Assembly: GCF_016808335.1 (NCBI RefSeq)
Contig: NC_053140.1
Span: 33,612,545-33,676,544, forward strand
Direction: 5' to 3'
DNA from: Panicum virgatum
Lineage: Eukaryota > Streptophyta > Magnoliopsida > Poales > Poaceae
Length of the DNA: 64,000 bases
The notes under the pieces are model-generated. The model was not told where the DNA came from and did not search any database. It saw only the letters and a list, made by a program, of their open reading frames with translations. This document shows positions 23,569 through 35,289 of the stretch, piece by piece (positions within the stretch are counted from its first letter, which is position 1; each line of letters begins with the position of its first letter). The position numbers were made by a program, and so were the translations under genes.

Positions 23569-26390
23569 CACTAAACTGACGTGTTGGTGCGTTTCGTACT
23601 ATTTGGGTGGATTTGGTACCGTTTGGTTGCCTTACGGAACTCGGTGCAAAACGGGACGAACTAGTGCAAAAGTTCGTGCCACGTAGTCGCGTCGGAATTT
23701 TTCGCAACAAATGCACTCGATCCACCCCTGGGACCCTAAACTTATGTTTTTCTGCGTTTCGTACTATTTGGGTGCATTTGGGACCGTTTGGTTGCCTTAC
23801 CGAACTCTGTGCAAAACGGGCCGAACTTGTGCAAAAGTTTGTGCCACAAAGTTGAGTAGGAATGTTTTGCTACGAACGCACCCGATCCACCCCATTGGAC
23901 CCTAAACTGATTTTTTTGGTGCGTTTCGTGCATTTTGGGTGCATTTGGGACCGTTTGTTTGCCTTACGGAAGTCGGTGCAAAACAGGCCAAACTAGTGCA
24001 ATAGTTCGTGCCACGAAGTCGCATCGGAATTTTTCGCAACGAACGCACCCGATCCACCCCATTGGGCCCTAATCTGATGTTTTGGTGTGTTTTGTACTAT
24101 TTGGGTGCATTTGGGACCGTTTGGTTGCCTTACCGAACTCGGTGCAAAATGGGCCGAACTAGTGCAAAAGTTCGTGCCACGAAGTTGCGTCGGAATTTTT
24201 CGCTATGAACGCACCCGATCCACCCCATTGGACCCTAAACTGACGTTTTGCTGCCTATCGTACTATTTGGGTACATTTGGGACCGTTTGGTTGCCTTACG
24301 AAACACGGTGCAAAACGGGGCGAACTAGTCCAAAAGTTCGTGCCACAAAGTCGCGTTGGAATTTTTCGCAACGAATACACCCTATCCATCTTATAGGACA
24401 CTAAACTGATGTTTTGGTGCATTCCATACTATTTTGGTGCATTTGAGACCGTTTGGTTGCCTTACGGAACTCGGTGCAAAACGGGACGAACTAGTGCAAA
24501 AGTTCGTGCCACGTAGTCGCGTCGGAATTTTTCGCAACAAACGCACCCGATCCACACCTTGGACCCTAAACTGACATTTTTCTGCGTTTCGTACTATTTG
24601 GGTGCATTTGGGACCATTTGGTTGCCTTACCGATCTCGGTGCAAAACGTGCCGAACTTGTGCAAAAGTTTGTGCCACAAAGTTGAGTCGGAATGTTTTGC
24701 TACGAACGCACCCGATCCACCCCATTGGACCCTAAACTGATTTTTTTGTGCATTTCGTACTATATGGGTGCATTTGGGATCGTTTGTTTGCCTTACGGAA
24801 GTCGGTGCAAAATGGGCCAAACTAGTGCAAAAGTTCGTGCCACGAACTCGCATCGGAATTTTTCGCAATGAACGCACCCGATCCTCCACATTGGACCCTA
24901 AACTGATGTTTTGGTGTGTTTCGTACTATTTGGGTGCATTTGGGATCGTTTGGTTGCCTTACCGAACTCGGTGCAAAACGGGCCGAACTAGTGCAAAAGT
25001 TCGTGCCACGAAGTTGCGTCAGAATTTTTCGCTATGAACGCACCCGATCCCCCCCATTGGACCCTAAACTGATTTATTTGGTGCGTTTCGTGCAATTTGG
25101 GTGCATTTGGGACCATTCGGTTGCCTCACAAAACTCTGTGCAAAACGGGCCGAACTAGTGCGAAAGTTCGTGCCATGAAGTCGCGTCGGAATTTTTCGCA
25201 ACAAACGCAGCCGATCCACACCATTGGACCCTAATTTGACGTTTTTGTGTGTTTCGTACTATTGGGGTGCATTTGGAACCGTTTGGTTGCCTTACGAATC
25301 ATGGTGCAAAACGGGCCGAACTAGTGCAAAAGTTTGTGCCCCGAAGTCGCGTTGGAATTTTTTTCAACGAACGCACCCAATCCACCCCATTGGACCCTGA
25401 ACTGACGTTTTGGTGCGTTTCATACTATTTAGGTGCATTTGAGACGGTTTGGTTGCCTTACGGAACTCGGTGCAAATCGGGCCGAACTAGTGCAAAAGTT
25501 CGTGCCACGAAGTCGCGTCGGAATTTTTCTTTATGAACGCACCCGATCCACCCCAACGGACCCTAAATTGACGGTTTGCTGTGTTTTGTACTATTTGGGT
25601 GCATTTGGGACCATTTGGTTGCCTTACGAAACTCGGTGCAAAATGGGCCGAACTAGTGCAAATGTTTGTGCCACGAAGTTGCGTCGGATTTTTTTGCAAC
25701 GAATGCACCTGATCCACCTTATAGGACACTAAACTGATGTTTTGGTGCGTTCCATACTATTTGGGTGCATTTGCGACCGTTTGGTTGCCTTACGAAACTC
25801 GGTGCAAAATTGGCCAAACTAGTGCAAAAGTTCGTGCCACGAAGTCGCATCGGAATGTTTCACAACGAACGCACCCGATCTACCCCCATTGGACCCTAAA
25901 TTGACATTTTGGTATGTTTCATGATATTTAGGTGTATTTGGGACCGTTTGGTTGCCTTACTGAACTCCTTGCAAAACGGGCCGAACTAGTGCAAAAGTTC
26001 GTGCCACGAAGTCGCGTCGGAATTTTTCGCAACAAACACACCCGATCCACCCCATCGGACCCTAAACTGACGTTTTGCTACGTTTCGTACTATTTGGGTG
26101 CATTTGGGACCGTTTAGTTGCCTTACGAAACATGGTGCAAAACGGGCCCAACTAGTGCAAAAGTTCGTGCCATGAAGTCGCGTCAGAATTTTTCGCAACG
26201 AATGCACCCGATCCACCTTATTGGACACTAAACTGACTTTTTGTTGCGTTCCATACTATTTGGGCGCATTTGAGACCGTTTGGTTGCTTTACGAAACTCG
26301 GTGCAAAACGGGCCGAACTAGTGCAAATGTTTGTGCCACGAAGTCGCGTCGGAATATTCGCAATGAACGCACCCGATCCACCTTATAGGA
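23569..26390. repeat. 17-monomer HOR, copy 3 (2,822 bp)
   Basis: Same slot order as 20745-23568 at an offset of 2,822-2,824 bp. Private variants include gggccctaatc in the G slot (near 24065) and gatcctccacattgg in the M slot (near 24890). The C-run in the N slot is seven bases (25049-25055). Confidence 0.88.
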
Positions 26391-29213
26391 CACTAAACTG
26401 ACGTGTTGGTGCGTTTCGTACTATTTGGGTGGATTTGGTACCGTTTGGTTGCCTTACGGAACTCGGTGCAAAACGGGACGAACTAGTGCAAAAGTTCGTG
26501 CCACGTAGTCGTGTCGGAATTTTTCGCAACAAACGCACTCGATCCACCCCTGGGACCCTAAACTTATGTTTTTCTGCGTTTCGTACTATTTGGGTGCCTT
26601 TGGGACCGTTTGGTTGCCTTACCGAACTCGGTGCAAAACGGGCCGAACTTGTGCAAAAGTTTGTGCCACAAAGTTGAGTCGGAATGTTTTGCTACGAACG
26701 CACCCGATCCACCCCATTGGACCCTAAACTGATTATTTGGTGCGTTTCGTGCATTTTGGGTGCATTTGGGACCGTTTGTTTGCCTTACGGAAGTCGGTGC
26801 AAAACGGGCCAAACTAGTGCAAAAGTTCGTGCCACGAAGTCGCATCGGAATTTTTCGCAACGTACGCACCCGATCCACCCCATTGGACCCTAATCTGATG
26901 TTTTGGTGTGTTTTGTACTATTTGGGTGCATTTGGGACCGTTTGGTTGCCTTACCGAACTCGGTGCAAAATGGGCCAAACTAGTGCAAAAGTTCGTGCCA
27001 CGAAGTTGCGTCAGAATTTTTCGCTATGAACGCACCCGATCCACCCCATGGGACCCTAAACTGACGTTTTGCTGCCTATCGTACTATTTGGGTGCATTTG
27101 GGACCGTTTGGTAGCCTTACGAAACACGGTGCAAAACGGGGCGAACTAGTCCAAAAGTTCGTGCCACAAAGTCGCGTTGGAATTTTTCGCAACGAATGCA
27201 CCCTATCCATCTTATAGGACACTAAACTGACGTTTTGGTGCATTCCATACTATTTTGGTGCATTTGAGACCGTTTGGTTGCCTTACGGAACTCGGTGCAA
27301 AACGGGACGAACTAGTGCAAAAGTTCGTGCCACGTAGTCGCGTCGGAATTTTTCGCAACAAACGCACCCGATCCACACCTTGGACCCTAAACTGACATTT
27401 TTCTGCGTTTTGTACTATTTGGGTGCATTTGGGACCATTTGGTTGCCTTACCGATCTCGGTGCAAAACGTGCCGAACTTGTGCAAAAGTTTGTGCCACAA
27501 AGTTGAGTCGGAATGTTTTGCTACGAACGCACCCGATCCACCCCATTCGACCCTAAACTGATTTTTTTTGTGCATTTCGTACTATATGGGTGCATTTGGG
27601 ACCGTTTGTTTGCCTTACGGAAGTCGGTGAAAAATGGGCCAAACTAGTGCAAAAGTTCGTGCCACGAACTCGCATCGGAATTTTTCGCAATGAACGCACC
27701 CGATCCTCCCCATTGGACCCTAAACTGATGTTTTGGTGTGTTTCGTACTATTTGGGTGCATTTGGGATCGTTTGGTTGCCTTACCGAACTCGGTGCAAAA
27801 CGGGCCGAACTAGTGCAAAAGTTCGTGCCAAGAAGTTGCGTCAGAATTTTTCGCTATGAACGCACCCGATCCCGCCCATTGGACCCTAAACTGATTTATT
27901 TGGTGCGTTTCGTGCAATTTGGGTGCATTTGGGACCATTCGGTTGCCTCACAAAACTCTGTGCAAAACGGGTCGAACTAGTGCGAAAGTTCGTGCCATGA
28001 AGTCGCGTCGGAATTTTTCGCAACGAACGTAGCCGATACACACCATTGGGCCCTAATTTGACGTTTTGGTGTGTTTCGTACTATTGGGGGTGCATTTGGA
28101 ACCGTTTGGTTGCCTTACAAAACATGGTGCAAAACGGGCCGAACTAGTGCAAAAGTTTGTGCCCCGAAGTCGCGTTGGAATTTTTTTCAACGAACGCACC
28201 CAATCCACCCCATTGGACCCTAAACTGACGTTTTGGTGCGTTTCATACTATTTAGGTACATTTGAGACGGTTTGGTTGCCTTACGGAACTCGGTGCAAAT
28301 CGGGCCGAACTAGTGCAAAAGTTCGTGCCACGAAGTCGCGTCAGAATTTTTCTTTATGAACGCACCCGATCCACCCCAACGGACCCTAAATTGACGGTTT
28401 GCTGTGTTTTGTACTATTTGGGTGCATTTGGGACCGTTTGGTTGCCTTACGAAACTCGGTGCAAAACGGGCCGAACTAGTGCAAACGTTTGTGCCACGAA
28501 GTCGCGTCGGAATTTTTTGCAACGAATGCACCTGATCCACCTTATAGGACACTAAACTGATGTTTTGGTGCGTTCCATACTATTTGGGTGCATTTGCGAC
28601 CGTTTGGTTGCCTTACGAAACTTGGTGCAAAATTGGCCGAACTAGTGCAAAAGTTCGTGCCACGAAGTCGCATCGGAATGTTTCACAACGAACGCACCCG
28701 ATCTACCCCCATTGGACCCTAAATTGACATTTTGGTATGTTTCATGATATTTAGGTGTATTTGGGACCGTTTGGTTGCCTTACTGAACTCCTTGCAAAAC
28801 GGGCCGAACTAGTGCAAAAGTTCGTGCCACGAAGTCGCGTCGGAATTTTTCGCAACAAACACACCCGATCCACCCCATCGGACCCTAAACTGACGTTTTG
28901 CTACGTTTCGTACTATTTGGGTGCATTTGGGACCGTTTAGTTGCCTTACGAAACATGGTGCAAAACGGGCCGAACTAGTGCAAAAGTTCGTGCCACGAAG
29001 TCGCGTCAGAATTTTTCGCAACGAATGCACCCGATCCACCTTATAGGACACTAAACTGACGTTGTGTTGCGTTCCATACTATTTGGGCGCATTTGAGACC
29101 GTTTGGTTGCCTTACGAAACTCGGTGCAAAACGGGCCGAACTAGTGCAAATGTTTGTGCCACGAAGTCGCGTCGGAATATTCGCAACGAACGCACCCGAT
29201 CCACCTTATAGGA
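26391..29213. repeat. 17-monomer HOR, copy 4 (2,823 bp)
   Basis: Same slot order. The N slot has cccgccc (near 27871) where other copies have a pure C-run. The M slot has ccattcgaccc and ggtgaaaaatgg. These private variants recur after 31420 and show that the end of this copy was used in the later 3.87 kb duplication. Confidence 0.88.
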
Positions 29214-29378
29214 CACTAAACTGACGTGTTGGTGCGTTTCGTACTATTTGGGTGGATTTGGTACCGTTTGGTTGCCTTACGGAACTCGGTGCAAAACGGG
29301 ACGAACTAGTGCAAAAGTTCGTGCCACGTAGTCGCGTCGGAATTTTTCGCAACAAACGCACTCGATCCACCCCTGGGA

Positions 29379-29426
29379 CCCTAAACTTATGTTTTTCTGC
29401 GTTTCGTACTATTTGGCCTTATAGGA
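29379..29426. repeat. Truncated L monomer (48 bp), out-of-register junction
   Basis: The unit begins ccctaaacttatgtttttc and reads into tactatttgg (29407-29416), then jumps to ccttataggacac, the end of an I-type unit. About 118 bp of a monomer are missing. This is one of only a few places where the 166 bp register is broken, so it arose by illegitimate rather than homologous exchange. Confidence 0.9.
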
Positions 29427-31253
29427 CACTAAACTGATGTTTTCGTGCGTTCCATACTATTTGGGTGCATTTGCGACCGTTTGGTTGCCTTACGAAACTC
29501 GGTGCAAAATTGGCCGAACTAGTGCAAAAGTTCGTGCCACGAAGTCGCATCGGAATGTTTCACAACGAACGCACCCGATCTACCCCCATTGGACCCTAAA
29601 TTGACATTTTGGTATGTTTCATGATATTTAGGTGTATTTGGGACCGTTTGGTTGCCTTACTGAACTCCTTGCAAAACGGGCCGAACTAGTGCAAAAGTTC
29701 GTGCCACGAAGTCGCGTCGGAATTTTTCGCAACAAACACACCCGATCCACCCCATCGGACCCTAAACTAACGTTTTGCTACGTTTCGTACTATTTGGGTG
29801 CATTTGGGACCGTTTAGTTGCCTTACGAAACATGGTGCAAAATGGGCCGAACTAGTGCAAAAGTTCGTGCCACGAAGTCGCGTCAGAATTTTTCGCAACG
29901 AATGCACCCGATCCACCTTATAGGACACTAAACTGACGTTTTGTTGCGTTCCATACTATTTGGGCGCATTTGAGACCGTTTGGTTGACTTACGAAACTCA
30001 GTGCAAAACGGGCCGAACTAGTGCAAATGTTTGTGCCACGAAGTCGCGTCGGAATTTTTTGCAACGAATGCACCTGATCCACCTTATAGGACACTAAACT
30101 GATGTTTTGGTGCGTTCCATACTATTTGGGTGCATTTGCGACCGTTTGGTTGCCTTACGAAACTCGGTGCAAAATTGGCCGAAGTAGTGCAAAAGTTCGT
30201 GCCACGAAGTTGCATCGGAATGTTTCACAACGAACGCACCCGATCTACCCCCATTGGACCCTAATTTGACATTTTGGGTTGTTTCATCATATTTAGGTGT
30301 ATTTGGGACCGTTTGGTTGCCTTACTGAACTCCTTGCAAAACGGGCCGAACTAGTGCAAAAGTTCGTGCCACGAAGTCGCGTCGGAATTTTTCGCAACAA
30401 ACACACCCGATCCACCTTATAGGACACTAAACTGACGTTTTGTTGCGTTCCATACTATTTGGGCGCATTTGAGACCGTTTGGTTGCTTTACGAAACTCGG
30501 TGCAAAACGTGCCGAACTAGTGCAAATGTTGGTGCCACGAAGTCGCGTCGGAATATTCGCAACGAACGCACCCGATCCACCTTATAGGACACTAAACTGA
30601 CGTGTTGGTGCGTTTCATACTATTTGGGTGGATTTGGTACCGTTTGGTTGCCTTACGGAACTCGGTGCAAAACGGGACGAACTAGTGCAAAAGTTTGTGC
30701 CACGTAGTCGCGTCGGAATTTTTCGCAACAAACGCACTCGATCCACCCCTGGGACCCTAAACTTATGTTTTTCTGCGTTTCGTACTATTTGGGTGCATTT
30801 GGGACCGTTTGGTTGCCTTACCGAACTCGGTGCAAAACGGGCCGAACTTGTGCAAAAGTTTGTGCCACAAAGTTGAGTCGGAATGTTTCGCTCTGAACGC
30901 ACCCGATCCACCCCATTGGACCCTAAACTGATTTTTTTGCTGCGTTTCGTGCATTTTGGGTGCATTTGGGACCGTTTGTTTGCCTTACGGAAGTCGGTGC
31001 AAAACGGGCCAAACTAGTGCAAAAGTTCGTGCCACGAAGTCGCATCGGAATTTTTCGCAACGTACGCACCCGATCCACCCCATTGGACCCTAATCTGTTG
31101 TTTTGGTGTGTTTTGTACTATTTGGGTGCATTTGGGACCGTTTGGTTGCCTTACCGAACTCGGTGCAAAATGGGCCGAACTAGTGCAAAAGTTCGTGCCA
31201 CGAAGTTGCGTCAGAATTTTTCGCTCTGAACGCACCCGATCCACCCCATTGGA

Positions 31254-31419
31254 CCCTAAACTGACGTTTTGCTGCCTATCGTACTATATGGGTGCATTTG
31301 GGACCATTTGGTTGCCTTACCGAACTCGGTGCAAAACGTGCCGAACTTGTGCAAAAGTTTGTGCCACAAAGTTGAGTCGGAATGTTTTGCTGTGAACGCA
31401 CTCGATCCACCCCATTCGA
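31254..31419. repeat. Hybrid K/L monomer
   Basis: The 5' part is K-like (gctgcctatcgtac). The 3' part is L2-like (gaccatttgg, aacgtgccgaac, TTTGTG-C-CACAAA, gttttgctgtgaacg). It removes two monomers from the 17-monomer order, giving the 15-monomer E-to-E spacing (30590 to 33083). A second copy lies at 35124-35289. Confidence 0.8.
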
Positions 31420-33247
31420 CCCTAAACTGATTTTTTTTGTGCATTTCGTACTATATGGGTGCATTTGGGACCGTTTGTTTGCCTTACGGAAGTCGGTGAA
31501 AAATGGGCCAAACTAGTGCAAAAGTTCGTGCCACGAACTCGCATCGGAATTTTTCGCAATGAACGCACCCGATCCTCCCCATTGGACCCTAAACTGATGT
31601 TTTGGTGTGTTTCGTACTATTTGGGTGCATTTGGGATCGTTTGGTTGCCTTACCGAACTCGGTGCAAAACGGGCCGAACTAGTGCAAAAGTTCGTGCCAA
31701 GAAGTTGCGTCAGAATTTTTCGCTATGAACGCACCCGATCCCGCCCATTGGACCCTAAACTGATTTATTTGGTGCGTTTCGTGCAATTTGGGTGCATTTG
31801 GGACCATTCGGTTGCCTCACAAAACTCTGTGCAAAACGGGTCGAACTAGTGCGAAAGTTCGTGCCATGAAGTCGCGTCGGAATTTTTCGCAACGAACGTA
31901 GCCGATCCACACCATTGGGCCCTAATTTGACGTTTTGGTGTGTTTCGTACTATTGGGGGTGCATTTGGAACCGTTTGGTTGCCTTACAAAACATGGTGCA
32001 AAACGGGCCGAACTAGTGCAAAAGTTTGTGCCCCGAAGTCGCGTTGGAATTTTTTTCAACGAACGCACCCAATCCACCCCATTGGACCCTAAACTGACGT
32101 TTTGGTGCGTTTCATACTATTTAGGTACATTTGAGACGGTTTGGTTGCCTTACGGAACTCGGTGCAAATCGGGCCGAACTAGTGCAAAAGTTCGTGCCAC
32201 GAAGTCGCGTCGGAATTTTTCTTTATGAACGCACCCGATCCACCCCAACGGACCCTAAATTGACGGTTTGCTGTGTTTTGTACTATTTGGGTGCATTTGG
32301 GACCGTTTGGTTGCCTTACGAAACTCGGTGCAAAACGGGCCGAACTAGTGCAAACGTTTGTGCCACGAAGTCGCGTCGGAATTTTTTGCAACGAATGCAC
32401 CTGATCCACCTTATAGGACACTAAACTGATGTTTTGGTGCGTTCCATACTATTTGGGTGCATTTGCGACCGTTTGGTTGCCTTACGAAACTTGGTGCAAA
32501 ATTGGCCGAACTAGTGCAAAAGTTCGTGCCACGAAGTCGCATCGGAATGTTTCACAACGAACGCACCCGATCTACCCCCATTGGACCCTAAATTGACATT
32601 TTGGTATGTTTCATGATATTTAGGTGTATTTGGGACCGTTTGGTTGCCTTACTGAACTCCTTGCAAAACGGGCCGAACTAGTGCAAAAGTTCGTGCCACG
32701 AAGTCGCGTCGGAATTTTTCGCAACAAACACACCCGATCCACCCCATCGGACCCTAAACTGACGTTTTGCTACGTTTCGTACTATTTGGGTGCATTTGGG
32801 ACCGTTTAGTTGCCTTACGAAACATGGTGCAAAACGGGCCGAACTAGTGCAAAAGTTCGTGCCACGAAGTCGCGTCAGAATTTTTCGCAACGAATGCACC
32901 CGATCCACCTTATAGGACACTAAACTGACGTTGTGTTGCGTTCCATACTATTTGGGCGCATTTGAGACCGTTTGGTTGCCTTACGAAACTCGGTGCAAAA
33001 CGGGCCGAACTAGTGCAAATGTTTGTGCCACGAAGTCGCGTCGGAATATTCGCAACGAACGCACCCGATCCACCTTATAGGACACTAAACTGACGTGTTG
33101 GTGCGTTTCGTACTATTTGGGTGGATTTGGTACCGTTTGGTTGCCTTACGGAACTCGGTGCAAAACGGGACGAACTAGTGCAAAAGTTCGTGCCACGTAG
33201 TCGCGTCGGAATTTTTCGCAACAAACGCACTCGATCCACCCCTGGGA

Positions 33248-33296
33248 CCCTAAACTTATGTTTTTTCTGCGTTTCGTACTATTTGGCCTTATAGGA
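33248..33296. repeat. Truncated L monomer, second copy (49 bp)
   Basis: Same junction as at 29416/29417, with one extra T in the T-run (gttttttctgcg). The identical breakpoint proves shared descent of the two 3.87 kb copies. Confidence 0.9.
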
Positions 33297-35123
33297 CACT
33301 AAACTGATGTTTTCGTGCGTTCCATACTATTTGGGTGCATTTGCGACCGTTTGGTTGCCTTACGAAACTCGGTGCAAAATTGGCCGAACTAGTGCAAAAG
33401 TTCGTGCCACGAAGTCGCATCGGAATGTTTCACAACGAACGCACCCGATCTACCCCCATTGGACCCTAAATTGACATTTTGGTATGTTTCATGATATTTA
33501 GGTGTATTTGGGACCGTTTGGTTGCCTTACTGAACTCCTTGCAAAACGGGCCGAACTAGTGCAAAAGTTCGTGCCACGAAGTCGCGTCGGAATTTTTCGC
33601 AACAAACACACCCGATCCACCCCATCGGACCCTAAACTAACGTTTTGCTACGTTTCGTACTATTTGGGTGCATTTGGGACCGTTTAGTTGCCTTACGAAA
33701 CATGGTGCAAAATGGGCCGAACTAGTGCAAAAGTTCGTGCCACGAAGTCGCGTCAGAATTTTTCGCAACGAATGCACCCGATCCACCTTATAGGACACTA
33801 AACTGACGTTTTGTTGCGTTCCATACTATTTGGGCGCATTTGAGACCGTTTGGTTGACTTACGAAACTCAGTGCAAAACGGGCCGAACTAGTGCAAATGT
33901 TTGTGCCACGAAGTCGCGTCGGAATTTTTTGCAACGAATGCACCTGATCCACCTTATAGGACACTAAACTGATGTTTTGGTGCGTTCCATACTATTTGGG
34001 TGCATTTGCGACCGTTTGGTTGCCTTACGAAACTCGGTGCAAAATTGGCCGAAGTAGTGCAAAAGTTCGTGCCACGAAGTTGCATCGGAATGTTTCACAA
34101 CGAACGCACCCGATCTACCCCCATTGGACCCTAATTTGACATTTTGGGTTGTTTCATCATATTTAGGTGTATTTGGGACCGTTTGGTTGCCTTACTGAAC
34201 TCCTTGCAAAACGGGCCGAACTAGTGCAAAAGTTCGTGCCACGAAGTCGCGTCGGAATTTTTCGCAACAAACACACCCGATCCACCTTATAGGACACTAA
34301 ACTGACGTTTTGTTGCGTTCCATACTATTTGGGCGCATTTGAGACCGTTTGGTTGCTTTACGAAACTCGGTGCAAAACGTGCCGAACTAGTGCAAATGTT
34401 GGTGCCACGAAGTCGCGTCGGAATATTCGCAACGAACGCACCCGATCCACCTTATAGGACACTAAACTGACGTGTTGGTGCGTTTCATACTATTTGGGTG
34501 GATTTGGTACCGTTTGGTTGCCTTACGGAACTCGGTGCAAAACGGGACGAACTAGTGCAAAAGTTTGTGCCACGTAGTCGCGTCGGAATTTTTCGCAACA
34601 AACGCACTCGATCCACCCCTGGGACCCTAAACTTATGTTTTTCTGCGTTTCGTACTATTTGGGTGCATTTGGGACCGTTTGGTTGCCTTACCGAACTCGG
34701 TGCAAAACGGGCCGAACTTGTGCAAAAGTTTGTGCCACAAAGTTGAGTCGGAATGTTTTGCTACGAACGCACCCGATCCACCCCATTGGACCCTAAACTG
34801 ATTTTTTTGGTGCGTTTCGTGCATTTTGGGTGCATTTGGGACCGTTTGTTTGCCTTACGGAAGTCGGTGCAAAACGGGCCAAACTAGTGCAAAAGTTCGT
34901 GCCACGAAGTCGCATCGGAATTTTTCGCAACGTACGCACCCGATCCACCCCATTGGACCCTAATCTGTTGTTTTGGTGTGTTTTGTACTATTTGGGTGCA
35001 TTTGGGACCGTTTGGTTGCCTTACCGAACTCGGTGCAAAATGGGCCGAACTAGTGCAAAAGTTCGTGCCACGAAGTTGCGTCAGAATTTTTCGCTCTGAA
35101 CGCACCCGATCCACCCCATTGGA

Positions 35124-35289
35124 CCCTAAACTGACGTTTTGCTGCCTATCGTACTATATGGGTGCATTTGGGACCATTTGGTTGCCTTACCGAACTCGGT
35201 GCAAAACGGGCCGAACTTGTGCAAAAGTTTGTGCCACAAAGTTGAGTCGGAATGTTTTGCTGTGAACGCACTCGATCCACCCCATTGGA
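35124..35289. repeat. Hybrid K/L monomer, second copy
   Basis: Same chimera as 31254-31419 (gctgcctatcg joined to an L ending with gctgtgaacgcactcg). It reads acgggccg where the first copy reads acgtgccg. Confidence 0.8.

Larger units (their letters stand above)
27551..31419. repeat. 3.87 kb duplication, copy 1
   Basis: Begins at the M unit of the fourth 17-monomer copy and ends with a K/L hybrid unit (31254-31419). It matches 31420-35289 at offset 3,869-3,870 bp with very few differences by eye: one extra T at about 33262, a changed short stretch near 30889, and single changes near 28036 and 28347. It is the most recent large amplification visible here, unless it is an assembly duplicate. 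Confidence 0.9.
31420..35289. repeat. 3.87 kb duplication, copy 2
   Basis: Near-identical to copy 1, including the truncated L unit, the m17/I hybrid, the H/A hybrid and the K/L hybrid. The length is 23 monomers plus about 50 bp, the extra being the truncated unit. The right edge is marked by ccattggaccc at 35283 where copy 1 has ccattcgaccc at 31413. Confidence 0.9.
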
